Shown: positions 56,082-64,000 of the stretch, piece by piece
How positions within the stretch are numbered: position 1 is the stretch's first letter
Layout of the letters: each line of letters begins with the position of its first letter
From: Methyloligella sp.
GTDB lineage: Bacteria; Pseudomonadota; Alphaproteobacteria; Rhizobiales; HXMU1428-3
Length of the DNA: 64,000 nucleotides
NCBI GenBank assembly: GCA_021604645.1
Contig: BQJJ01000003.1
Coordinates: forward strand, 332,801 to 396,800
Direction of reading: 5' to 3'
The notes under the pieces: generated by a model
What the model was told of the DNA's origin: nothing
What the model saw: only the letters and a program-made list of their open reading frames with translations
Databases searched by the model: none
Position numbers and translations under genes: made by a program

Positions 56082-56666
56082 ATGAATAAATTATTATCGC
56101 TCGTAGTGGCGATGGTAGCGCTTACAATGCTATCCATCTCTGGTGCACAAGCTGGTGGTTCTGACGGTGGTCAGAAATATAATCCGGCTAAAAGATATTC
56201 TTCAATGATGACTTATAAGCGGCATCGTCCTCATTATGTCATTGTTAAAAAGAAAGTGATTATTAAGAAGAAATTCGTTAAGAAAAATAATCGCAAAATC
56301 AAAAAGCTTATTCGTAAGATCAAGCATCTTAAAAGAAATAAGAGATACAACAAAAAGAAAATCAGACACCTTAAAAAAGTTCTTAAGCGTCTGAAGCGTA
56401 AGCATCGTGGTCACAAGCGTCATGGTCATAAGCATGGTTACAAGCGTATTGTTCGCAAAAAAATCATCATCATCAAAAAAGTACGCATTAAGCATAACTC
56501 ACGTCCATGCGGGCACAGCCGTTATGTTGTGAAGAAAATTAAGAAAGTGAAGATCAAAAAGATCGTTCGCCGTAAGCCTAAGATGGGTGGTGATCGTCCA
56601 AGACCTCCACGTATGACTGGTAATAACAATCGCAACCGTGGTAACAACCGCGGACGCCGTACATAA
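56082..56666 (+). CDS. Secreted, extremely Lys/Arg-rich protein
   Basis: A 194-residue protein not assignable to a family I know. A clear signal peptide (residues 1-24, ending AQA) precedes about 170 mature residues of which about 70 are Lys or Arg and only two are acidic. Three related beta-prone basic blocks recur: YVIVKKKVIIKKKFVKK (52-68), RIVRKKIIIIKKVRIKH (122-138) and YVVKKIKKVKIKKIVRRK (148-165). Between the first two lies a helix-prone basic segment (71-110) followed by His-rich HRGHKRHGHKHG. The tail is Asn/Arg/Gly-rich. Own ribosome site and strong terminator support a real gene. Likely binds polyanions in the envelope. Confidence 0.75.
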   Translation: MNKLLSLVVAMVALTMLSISGAQAGGSDGGQKYNPAKRYSSMMTYKRHRPHYVIVKKKVIIKKKFVKKNNRKIKKLIRKIKHLKRNKRYNKKKIRHLKKVLKRLKRKHRGHKRHGHKHGYKRIVRKKIIIIKKVRIKHNSRPCGHSRYVVKKIKKVKIKKIVRRKPKMGGDRPRPPRMTGNNNRNRGNNRGRRT

Positions 56667-56696
56667 TCAAAGCATTGATCATTTCCAAACAACTTA

Positions 56697-56726
56697 CCCC
56701 TTGCACGTAACTGCAAGGGGTTTTTT
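56697..56726 (+). terminator. Rho-independent terminator
   Basis: CCCCTTGCA pairs with TGCAAGGGG around a six-base loop and is followed by six T residues. It ends the polybasic-protein transcript. Confidence 0.93.
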
Positions 56727-56844
56727 ATTTTTTCTCTATTATTGGGATTGCGTTTATAAATCCAATGCCCCTCTTGCGCTTCTCTCGATTGACTATTAGA
56801 TTGCCGCATCTGGTTAACCTTTTAGTTGAAAGTATTTTTAGACA

Positions 56845-57105
56845 ATGAAAGATTTTGAGGGCAGCTCTAAAGAGCATTTGCGGGCCTTTGTTGAGCGTAT
56901 TGAACGGCTTGAAGAAGAAAAGAAGGCTATCGCTGATGATATTCGCGAAGTTTTTGCGGAAGCTAAAACTATGGGATTTGATATCAAAGCGGTGAGACAA
57001 ATTTTAAGTATTCGAAAAAAAGAACCTCATGTGCGCGAAGAAGAAGAGGCTGTTTTAAATACTTATTTGATAGCTCTTGGTATGCTTCCAGAATTTGAAG
57101 AATAA
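56845..57105 (+). CDS. gapR: GapR nucleoid-associated protein (DUF2312)
   Basis: An 86-residue protein matching the DUF2312/GapR family nearly over its full length: [38 protein letters not shown] and [16 protein letters not shown]. In Caulobacter GapR clamps overtwisted DNA ahead of replication and transcription forks. The Glu/Lys-rich first helix forms the coiled-coil dimer. rsmB begins five bases after its stop, suggesting co-transcription. Confidence 0.93.
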   Translation: MKDFEGSSKEHLRAFVERIERLEEEKKAIADDIREVFAEAKTMGFDIKAVRQILSIRKKEPHVREEEEAVLNTYLIALGMLPEFEE

Positions 57106-57109
57106 TTAA

Positions 57110-58501
57110 GTGGCTAAACAACCTTCTAAAAAAAGAACTGATGGCATTTCAAAAGATTCCGGTCTTGTACCACGTTTTATTGTTCAAGATTGGCTCTTTG
57201 ATATTTTCCGCCGCTCTAAGCCCTTAGATGACCTTTTGTCTCAGAGTGAAAATAATACTGATTGGCAAAATCTAAATTCCAGGGACCGGGCTTTTGCACG
57301 TTCGCTACTCATGACGGTCCTGCGTCATAAGGGAGAGATAGATTGGGTTGTTGGACAATTTTTAAAAAAACCTCCTCAAGCAAAAACCCGGGTTAATGAG
57401 ATCCTATCTCTCGGGGTTGCGCAATTGCTTTATATGGAAGTTTCTGATCACGCTGCCATTGATACAAGTGTGCGGTTGGCTAAGCGATCAGATAAATCTC
57501 GGCACTTGGCAAAGCTGGTGAATGCTATATTACGACAAGTGACGCGCGCCGAGCCTAAAGAGCTTACACCGCCTGGCGGTGACAATATTAATGTACCTGA
57601 TTTATGGAAGCGGCGATGGGGGAAACAATATGGTGAAGCTGTTGCCACCAAAATCGCCCAAGCATGCTTAGAGCCGGCTGCTCTTGATATTATAGTTAAA
57701 AGAGACGCAGACAGCTGGGCGACGAAACTCAATGGCAGAGTTATGGGTGGTGAGGACAATTCTCCAAGCTATGGCATTCGTAAAGACCATCGCGGCATTG
57801 TCACAGAACTTGAAGGGTTTTCTGATGGTGACTGGTGGGTTCAGGATTATTCTGCTCATTTGCCTTGTACACTTTTTGAAAGCGCGCCTGGTTTTGGCTC
57901 TTTGGCTGAGAAAAACATCGCTGACTTATGTGCTGCTCCTGGGGGGAAAACAGCGGCTCTTTTAAATAAAGGTGCTGTTGTAACTGCGGTTGATATCTCA
58001 GAAAAACGACTTTCTCGTTTGCAAGAAAATCTAAAACGCTTGGATTTCAATGCCTCACTTGTACAAAGTGACGTTTTAACTTATACGCCTTCAGACCTAT
58101 TTGATGCTGTTTTGCTTGATGCCCCCTGCTCTGCAACGGGTACAATTCGACGGCATCCGGATATTTTATATTTAAAATCAGAAGATTTAATATTTGAGTT
58201 GCGCAAATTACAAAGGCAAATGCTTGAAAAGGCTGTGACTTTTTTAAAACCAGGTGGTTTGTTGTTCTATTGCACCTGCTCCCTTGAACAAGAAGAGGGA
58301 GAATTGCAAATTGATCGTTTTCTTAAAAATAATGACACTATCGAGCGTCTCCCTATTGAAGCCAAGGAGATTGGTGGTCGAGCAGATTGGCTGACAAAAG
58401 CTGGTGATGTTCGTCTTTTGCCATTTTTTAGCCCCTTTAAGGACGATGAATGGACGGGAATGGATGGCTTTTTTATTAGCCGTTTACGTTTGAAGCAATA
58501 A
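57110..58501 (+). CDS. rsmB: 16S rRNA m5C967 methyltransferase RsmB
   Basis: A 463-residue rRNA methyltransferase. The N-terminal 150 residues are NusB-like (RDRAFARSLLMTVLRHKGEI; ILSLGVAQLLYMEV). The Rossmann part shows the SAM motif LCAAPGGKTAALL, then DAPCSATGTIRRHPD and YCTCSLEQEEGE with the two conserved Cys. Translation begins at GTG 57110 right after gapR. Family members of this clade are annotated RsmB/Fmu; the exact modified base is inferred from the family. Confidence 0.9.
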   Translation: MAKQPSKKRTDGISKDSGLVPRFIVQDWLFDIFRRSKPLDDLLSQSENNTDWQNLNSRDRAFARSLLMTVLRHKGEIDWVVGQFLKKPPQAKTRVNEILSLGVAQLLYMEVSDHAAIDTSVRLAKRSDKSRHLAKLVNAILRQVTRAEPKELTPPGGDNINVPDLWKRRWGKQYGEAVATKIAQACLEPAALDIIVKRDADSWATKLNGRVMGGEDNSPSYGIRKDHRGIVTELEGFSDGDWWVQDYSAHLPCTLFESAPGFGSLAEKNIADLCAAPGGKTAALLNKGAVVTAVDISEKRLSRLQENLKRLDFNASLVQSDVLTYTPSDLFDAVLLDAPCSATGTIRRHPDILYLKSEDLIFELRKLQRQMLEKAVTFLKPGGLLFYCTCSLEQEEGELQIDRFLKNNDTIERLPIEAKEIGGRADWLTKAGDVRLLPFFSPFKDDEWTGMDGFFISRLRLKQ

Positions 58502-58679
58502 TTGATTGCCGGATCCTTCCTAGCTTCATGTGAAATTTTATCTAAAAGCTATATGATAGAGGCTTTGCTTCTGATATATTTTTCAAAAGTCTGTTTTTCT
58601 TTGTTGAGGCAAAATAACTAGAGGCAAACAGATCGTTTAATTCAAAGCGGAAACCCACAGTATAGATTTATATAAGTTC

Positions 58680-61151
58680 ATGGGAAAAATTTTTAATCGT
58701 TCACCTTCTTCTCAAACGTCTTTATCCAAGACCAAACGTGACCTTGCTCTTGGGTTTAAGCGCTCACCTTTGCTTCGGTGGCGCTATGGTAAGAAAAATG
58801 TTGAACAGTTATTATTAGTACCACGAGATTTGAGGACAGCGGACCCTAGTCTTTCAATTGAATTGGATATGGGGCAATTTGGTTTGGCGGGTGCTACCGT
58901 CTTTTTAAATGGCGGGTCTCCCTTACATGCCACTCCTCCCAATATAAACTGGGAGAAAGAATTGCATGGGTTTGGCTGGGTGCGTAATTTACGGGCTGCT
59001 CGAACTGACAGAGCGCAAGAACAAGCCCAAGAAATTACCCATGATTGGCTCTCTCTCTTCTCTTCACAAAAGGGTATCGCTTGGGAACCTGAAGTGGCGG
59101 CTCGCCGTCTCATTAGCTGGCTATCTCATTCTAATTTTTTACTTTATGAAGCTGATGAGAAAAGCTACCTCTCTTTGATGTCTGCCATTGATGAGCATAT
59201 GAAGTTTCTTTCAATGACTGGCATTCAAGCAAAACCAGGGATGCCTCGTTTGCTATCTCTTATTTCATTGATGTTTGCTGGGCTTTGCGTGAGTGAACAA
59301 GAGAAATTTGCGGACCAACATGTGAAGCTCATGTGCAATGAACTTGATAAGCAGATCTTATCTGACGGGGGGCATGTCTCTCGTGATAATTCAGTCCTTG
59401 CTAGCATTCTTATTGACCTGTTGCCTCTCAAACAATGTTTTGTGACGCGCAACCTTACTCCGCCTCAGCCGCTTATTGATGCGATTAATCGCATGTTACC
59501 TATGATCCACTATATGAGACTTGGTGATGGACTGATGAGCCGCTTTAATGGTGCTGGCACGACCTTGCCAGATACGCTCAGCACTGCGATGGCTTACGAT
59601 GATGCTGCTAATGAACCTTTAAAGGAAGCGCAAGCCTCCAAATATTTTCGCCTTCAAAAAGGAAATGTTATTCTCTTGATGGATGGAGGAACACCTCCCG
59701 AGCTAGACCTAAGCGCGAAATCACATGCAGGATGTTTGTCATTTGAGATGTCTTCCGGCTCTTGTCCTGTCATTGTTAATTGCGGTGCGGCACCGCCGGC
59801 TTATCATACGATGGCAAGTAATGCGCGCGCCAGTGTTGCTCACTCAACTGTAACAATCAATAACCGCTCATCTGCGCAATTTATTCATGACAAAACAGTT
59901 AAACAAAGTGAGCACCCAAGCTTGTTAGCTGGGCCTGCGACTGTAAAAGCGTTTTACGAATCTGACGCTGAAAAGAGTAAAATTATTGGCTCACATGATG
60001 GTTATTTAGACCGGTTTGGTCTTATTCATCATCGGATGCTTTCTCTTTCTCATGATGGTTATAGCTTCATTGGTGAAGACTGGATTGAAGTTGCCGCGAC
60101 GGAAGCTAAAGAAGATCATCAAATGGGTTGGCCTTTTGCTGTACATTTTCACATCCACCCGGATGTGATTACAACGCGAGCTGCAGACGGTAAGTCTATT
60201 ACTTTGACCTTACCTGACAGTCAGGAGTGGAAATTTTCGGCTCAGGGACAGATTATTTATCTCGAAGAAAGTATTTTTTATGCTGACTTTGCTGGTCCTT
60301 GCCAATCTGTTCAGGCTGTTGTTCGTGGGAACTGTATTAATAATACGAAAATATCCTGGTTGTTGGCAAAAGTTGTCAAAACTCATTCAACTAAAGAACC
60401 AAAAGTGCCTGAGTGGATTTCAGAAAATGTAATTCCACTAGAGCGCCAAGAGGATGAAGACGCCCCCGTCTCAGAACCAGAAATTGCTGAAAAGACAAAG
60501 AAAGCACCTCCACCACCGCCTGCTAAAGATGAGCCCACACGGATCACTGACCTTGTTGAAGATATTGATGAGCTAGACGAGGAAATAAGTGATGATGAAA
60601 GTAGCTTAATGGCGCGTCTGCCTCATTATGATTTACCAGAGGATGTTAAAAAAGAAACTGCCCGCGCTGATAAAAAGACAGTTACTAAAAAGCCTGGGAA
60701 GAAGAAGACGCCTGTGGGCAATCCACCACCACCCCCTCATATTTCTGATGCGAAAAAACCTTCTTCGGCTTCTACATTGCAATCTTCTTCTGCTTTGTCA
60801 GATCGTATTGCCTCAATGCGAGAACAAAACAAAGAAGATTTGAAATCATCAATTGTTACGAAAAAGCAAACCTCTCCTGAAACTGAGAAAAGGGCAAAAG
60901 ATAAAATATTATCTGAAAAAGACAAAGGCTTAGTTGGAGTTGATGTTTCAGAAGACAAACCATTGCCGGTGAAAAAGCTACCGCCTAAGAAATCGCCCGT
61001 GAATATGGGAGAGACAAAAGAAGATACTCGGAAGTCGTCAAAAACGCCTAAAAAACAGGGACTATCTTCCAAAAAAACAGAGACTTCTTCGAAAAAAACA
61101 GGACCTTGGGCTTACTCTGGCGATGAATTAGGACCTGATGATGAAGAGTAG
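58680..61151 (+). CDS. Heparinase II/III-family protein with long disordered tail
   Basis: An 823-residue protein. Residues about 85-330 form the helical alginate-lyase-like domain (WLSLFSSQKGIAWEP; LRLGDGLMSRFNGAG region) and about 340-575 the heparinase II/III beta domain (HAGCLSFEMSSGSCPVIVNC; RFGLIHHRMLSLSHDGYSF). Residues from about 578 to the end are low-complexity, Lys/Pro/Ser/Glu-rich and probably disordered, an addition not usual for the family. No signal peptide is seen. It would be a polysaccharide lyase or cell-wall-related enzyme; substrate unknown. The order rsmB-heparinase-purH is common in Hyphomicrobiales. Confidence 0.82.
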   Translation: MGKIFNRSPSSQTSLSKTKRDLALGFKRSPLLRWRYGKKNVEQLLLVPRDLRTADPSLSIELDMGQFGLAGATVFLNGGSPLHATPPNINWEKELHGFGWVRNLRAARTDRAQEQAQEITHDWLSLFSSQKGIAWEPEVAARRLISWLSHSNFLLYEADEKSYLSLMSAIDEHMKFLSMTGIQAKPGMPRLLSLISLMFAGLCVSEQEKFADQHVKLMCNELDKQILSDGGHVSRDNSVLASILIDLLPLKQCFVTRNLTPPQPLIDAINRMLPMIHYMRLGDGLMSRFNGAGTTLPDTLSTAMAYDDAANEPLKEAQASKYFRLQKGNVILLMDGGTPPELDLSAKSHAGCLSFEMSSGSCPVIVNCGAAPPAYHTMASNARASVAHSTVTINNRSSAQFIHDKTVKQSEHPSLLAGPATVKAFYESDAEKSKIIGSHDGYLDRFGLIHHRMLSLSHDGYSFIGEDWIEVAATEAKEDHQMGWPFAVHFHIHPDVITTRAADGKSITLTLPDSQEWKFSAQGQIIYLEESIFYADFAGPCQSVQAVVRGNCINNTKISWLLAKVVKTHSTKEPKVPEWISENVIPLERQEDEDAPVSEPEIAEKTKKAPPPPPAKDEPTRITDLVEDIDELDEEISDDESSLMARLPHYDLPEDVKKETARADKKTVTKKPGKKKTPVGNPPPPPHISDAKKPSSASTLQSSSALSDRIASMREQNKEDLKSSIVTKKQTSPETEKRAKDKILSEKDKGLVGVDVSEDKPLPVKKLPPKKSPVNMGETKEDTRKSSKTPKKQGLSSKKTETSSKKTGPWAYSGDELGPDDEE

Positions 61152-61430
61152 ACGGTTTAAATTAAGATAAGCCGTTTGACAGCTGCTGATTTAGGGGTTA
61201 GAGCATGTCTTTAAATTCAATCATTCTTTAATAATTGGCTTCTGTATGGGTTTCATACGGGTTTTTTAGGTATTCAAGTCATGTTCTTCGAGGCTTTATT
61301 CATGCTGCCTCACTTATGAGAACTGACGGGTATGAGGACGGCAAAAATACCTGCCACTTCACTCATCTTTGAAAGCTTATTTTACTCTTTTATTAAAGCT
61401 ATTTTCTTTGCTGAAAGGTTCTTTTTTCTC

Positions 61431-63014
61431 ATGCTTCGCCCTATTCAACGTGCTCTGATTTCTGTTTCGGATAAAAATGGTATTGTGGATTTTGCAAAGG
61501 CACTGAGTGCACGCGGAATTGAGTTAATCTCAACGGGTGGGACATCAGCTCTTTTAAAAGAGTCTGGTCTTGATGTGAAGGACGTTTCTGACATCACAAA
61601 ATTTCCTGAAATGATGGATGGCCGCATTAAGACTTTGCATCCAGCTGTGCATGGTGGGCTGCTTGCTATAAGAGATAACGACGCTCATAGCCAGGCACAA
61701 AAAGACCATGACATTGAAAATATCGATTTGCTCGTTGTGAACCTTTATCCGTTTGAAGAAACGGTTGCTAAAGGTGCTGACTTTGATACGACGATTGAAA
61801 ATATCGACATTGGCGGCCCTGCTATGATCCGCGCTGCCGCGAAGAACCATGATGGCGTGACTGTATTGGTTGATAATGATGACTTTGATGCTCTGCTCGC
61901 AGAGTTAGAGACCAATGATGGGAAGGTTACTGAGCGGTTTAGAAAAGTTTCCGCGCAAAAGGCCTATGCCCGGACGGCTAATTATGATGCAGCGATTTCT
62001 AACTGGTTTGCTTCAGCACTTGAAATTGACCACCCTAAATGGGTGAGTGTTTCTGGTGAACTTTCGCAAACAATGCGTTATGGAGAAAACCCTCACCAAA
62101 AAGCAGCCTTTTACACAACAGGCGATCAACGAAAAGGGGTTGCCAGTGCTACACAAGTGCAAGGCAAAGAGCTTAGCTATAATAACTTAAACGACACTGA
62201 TGCTGCGATTGAGCTGGTGTCTGAATTTGACCCTAGCATTTCTCCGGCTGTTGCGATCATCAAGCATGCCAATCCATGCGGTGTCTCCACAGGCAGCTCA
62301 TTAACTGACGCTTACGTAAAGGCGCTCCGTTGTGATCCAGTCTCAGCCTTTGGTGGGATTATTGCTGTCAATCAAACTCTTGATGAGGAAGCTGCTGCTG
62401 AAATTACAAAAATCTTTACAGAGGTTGTTGTTGCTCCTGAGGCAACAGAGGGCGCTAAGTCGATTTTAGCGAAGAAGAAAAATGTGCGCCTCTTATTAAC
62501 TGAAGGGTTACCGGCACCGAAAGCTGCTGGGATTACAGCTAAGATGCTTTCGGGGGGCTTCTTATTGCAAGGGCGTGACAATGGCACGATTGAAGAGCTT
62601 GACCTGAAGGTAGTCACAGAGCGTCAGCCATCGGCACAAGAGCTAGCCGATATGAAGATCGCGTTTAAAATTTGCAAGCATGTGAAATCTAATGCCATTA
62701 TTTATGTGAAAGATGGTGCAAGTGTTGGTATTGGGGCGGGCCAAATGAGCCGGGTTGATAGCGCGCGTATTGCAGCCTGGAAAGCTGAAGAAGCATCTAA
62801 AGAAGCCGGTCTTTCCGAGACGCTCACCAAGGGCAGTGTTGTGGCCTCTGACGCATTCTTCCCATTTGCTGATGGCTTGCTAGCAGCGGCAAAAGCTGGA
62901 GCAACAGCCGTTATTCAACCAGGTGGCTCGATGCGCGATGATGAAGTGATCGAGGCGGCTAACGAAGCTGGCCTTGCAATGGTCATGACTGGTATGCGGC
63001 ATTTTAGACATTAA
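61431..63014 (+). CDS. purH: Bifunctional AICAR formyltransferase/IMP cyclohydrolase
   Basis: Catalyses the last two steps of IMP synthesis. A 527-residue enzyme: the N-terminal MGS-like cyclohydrolase domain ([45 protein letters not shown]) and the C-terminal AICAR transformylase domain ([25 protein letters not shown]). The frame is open from 61332, but Met34 (ATG 61431) matches the usual purH start and length, and the upstream residues are hydrophobic and unlike the family. Confidence 0.95.
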   Translation: MLRPIQRALISVSDKNGIVDFAKALSARGIELISTGGTSALLKESGLDVKDVSDITKFPEMMDGRIKTLHPAVHGGLLAIRDNDAHSQAQKDHDIENIDLLVVNLYPFEETVAKGADFDTTIENIDIGGPAMIRAAAKNHDGVTVLVDNDDFDALLAELETNDGKVTERFRKVSAQKAYARTANYDAAISNWFASALEIDHPKWVSVSGELSQTMRYGENPHQKAAFYTTGDQRKGVASATQVQGKELSYNNLNDTDAAIELVSEFDPSISPAVAIIKHANPCGVSTGSSLTDAYVKALRCDPVSAFGGIIAVNQTLDEEAAAEITKIFTEVVVAPEATEGAKSILAKKKNVRLLLTEGLPAPKAAGITAKMLSGGFLLQGRDNGTIEELDLKVVTERQPSAQELADMKIAFKICKHVKSNAIIYVKDGASVGIGAGQMSRVDSARIAAWKAEEASKEAGLSETLTKGSVVASDAFFPFADGLLAAAKAGATAVIQPGGSMRDDEVIEAANEAGLAMVMTGMRHFRH

Positions 63015-63105
63015 TATCCTTAGACTTGAAATTTCACTTTCGGGTATCATTTGTTCAATATAAATACAAACCAGATTGCATTTCATTTATTCTAGGGTAA
63101 TTGTC

Positions 63106-63993
63106 ATGGGGACCTCCTTACTTATCGGCCGTCGTCAAATCGCAGAGATCGTTAATAGCGGTCGTTTCGTATTGTTTATTACTGTTTTAATTCTTATCAA
63201 TGCTGTCACTTTAGGCATGGAAACGGACCAGGGGCTTGTTGAGACTTACGGGACTTATCTTCATGTAATCGACAAACTGATACTCATTATCTTTACGATT
63301 GAGCTTGCTTTAAAATTCTATGCTGATCGTTTTGACTTTTTTAAATCCGGGTGGAATTTATTTGACCTGACCATCGTCACAATTGCTTGGGTGCCAGCAT
63401 CAGGTGCCCTTGCTGTCTTGAGGGCTTTGAGAATTTTGCGCGTCTTGCGACTTATTTCTGTTGTTCCGCAAATGCGCCGTGTCATTTCTGCTATAGGGCA
63501 TTCAATACCGGGGATGATTTCTGTTGGTGGCGTGCTCATTCTGATTTTTTATGTGGCGGCTGTTATCACAACAAAGCTTTTTGGGGCTCACCCTGACCCT
63601 AATATGCAAGAATGGTTCGGCTCGGTTAGCGCTTCTGCTTACACCCTTTTTCAGATTATGACTTTGGAGAGCTGGTCTATGGGTGTTGTCAGGCCGACTA
63701 TGGAACTGTTTCCTTTGTCATGGCTTTTCTTTTTGCCGTTTATTATCGTCACCAGCTTTGCTGTTTTGAACTTTTTCATCGGTATTGTTGTCGACTCTAT
63801 GCAAATAGCTCACAAAATGGAAGCTGAAGAGCAGGGAACAGATGATGATTTACCTGTGACCAAAAAAGACTTCCGGTTACTCATTGCGCAAATGGAAGCC
63901 ATGCAAAAAGAGCTGACAAGTTTAAAAGCTGAGAACGAGGGTGACATCTTAGCTGAGCAGAATTATGAGTTTGTTGATGAGCAAGTTAGGTGA
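63106..63993 (+). CDS. Bacterial voltage-gated sodium channel (NavBac)
   Basis: A 295-residue six-helix channel. S4 carries four gating arginines at three-residue spacing (Arg106, 109, 112, 115) in LRALRILRVLR. The selectivity filter is TLESWSM (186-192), as in sodium-selective NavMs-type channels, with Glu188 forming the ring. S5 and S6 flank it (about 135-157 and 205-230). The C terminus has an acidic linker (EEQGTDDD) and a coiled coil (LIAQMEAMQKELTSLKAEN). A TTG at 63076 is in frame, but ATG 63106 has AGGG upstream. Works as a homotetramer in the inner membrane. Confidence 0.93.
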   Translation: MGTSLLIGRRQIAEIVNSGRFVLFITVLILINAVTLGMETDQGLVETYGTYLHVIDKLILIIFTIELALKFYADRFDFFKSGWNLFDLTIVTIAWVPASGALAVLRALRILRVLRLISVVPQMRRVISAIGHSIPGMISVGGVLILIFYVAAVITTKLFGAHPDPNMQEWFGSVSASAYTLFQIMTLESWSMGVVRPTMELFPLSWLFFLPFIIVTSFAVLNFFIGIVVDSMQIAHKMEAEEQGTDDDLPVTKKDFRLLIAQMEAMQKELTSLKAENEGDILAEQNYEFVDEQVR

Positions 63994-64000
63994 GTGCAGA

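Noticed and set aside
56082..56666. Polybasic protein as a ribosomal or histone-like protein
   Set aside because: The signal peptide and repeated hydrophobic/Lys blocks do not match any ribosomal protein; the neighbourhood is envelope-related.

Overview
The window is one contiguous, gene-dense stretch of an alphaproteobacterial chromosome, moderately AT-rich by eye, with about 47 protein genes and one tRNA. The porin type (N-terminal Cys pair plus short coiled coil before the barrel), the GapR/DUF2312 nucleoid protein, HisZ, DUF3422, the isolated CheZ and the rsmB-heparinase-purH order point to Alphaproteobacteria, most likely Hyphomicrobiales. A NavBac-type sodium channel suggests a marine or brackish lifestyle. 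Genus is not inferable from the sequence alone, and no phage, IS element, CRISPR array or integrase was seen.

Layout. 0-10.5 kb: hisZ (cut by the window edge), hisS, a lone LutA-like protein, a DUF3422 membrane protein, a cytochrome c, the glycolate oxidase operon glcDEF and a CheZ-type phosphatase. 10.5-14.5 kb: a small repeat patch, a small membrane protein, tRNA-Ser(GGA), an unknown protein, and an NTF2-like/RidA pair divergent from a LysR regulator. 14.5-18.1 kb: a NarK-type transporter behind a good sigma-54 promoter match, then a fused PP2C phosphatase/Ser-Thr kinase.

18-48.7 kb is a continuous acyl-CoA block. A leftward sensory operon (hybrid histidine kinase, response regulator, AraC regulator, hotdog thioesterase) is divergent from a rightward LIV-type ABC transporter operon in which two acyl-CoA-forming enzymes are embedded (long-chain-type acyl-CoA synthetase; PaaK-like ligase). 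This meets, tail to tail, a leftward leucine-catabolism operon (TetR, isovaleryl-CoA dehydrogenase, both methylcrotonyl-CoA carboxylase subunits, an acyl-CoA synthetase, HMG-CoA lyase, methylglutaconyl-CoA hydratase). A LysR gene then separates it from a rightward valine/isoleucine operon (mmsA, acyl-CoA dehydrogenase, 3-hydroxyisobutyryl-CoA hydrolase, mmsB, enoyl-CoA hydratase, thiolase, SDR). Together these convert the branched-chain acyl-CoAs to acetyl-CoA, acetoacetate and propionyl-CoA; the keto-acid dehydrogenase that feeds them is not in the window.

48.7-56.7 kb is an envelope region: an orphan TAXI binding protein with a secreted Cache protein, a major porin, a TPR protein, a very large apparently two-barrel outer-membrane protein and an extraordinarily Lys/Arg-rich secreted protein. 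56.8-64 kb returns to housekeeping: gapR, rsmB, a heparinase II/III protein with a long disordered tail, purH and the voltage-gated sodium channel.

The best candidates for something undescribed are the sensory/transport/CoA-ligase locus at 18-31 kb, the secreted polybasic protein at 56.1 kb, the two-barrel protein at 53.3 kb, the orphan Cache-TAXI pair at 49 kb and the repeat patch at 10.5 kb.
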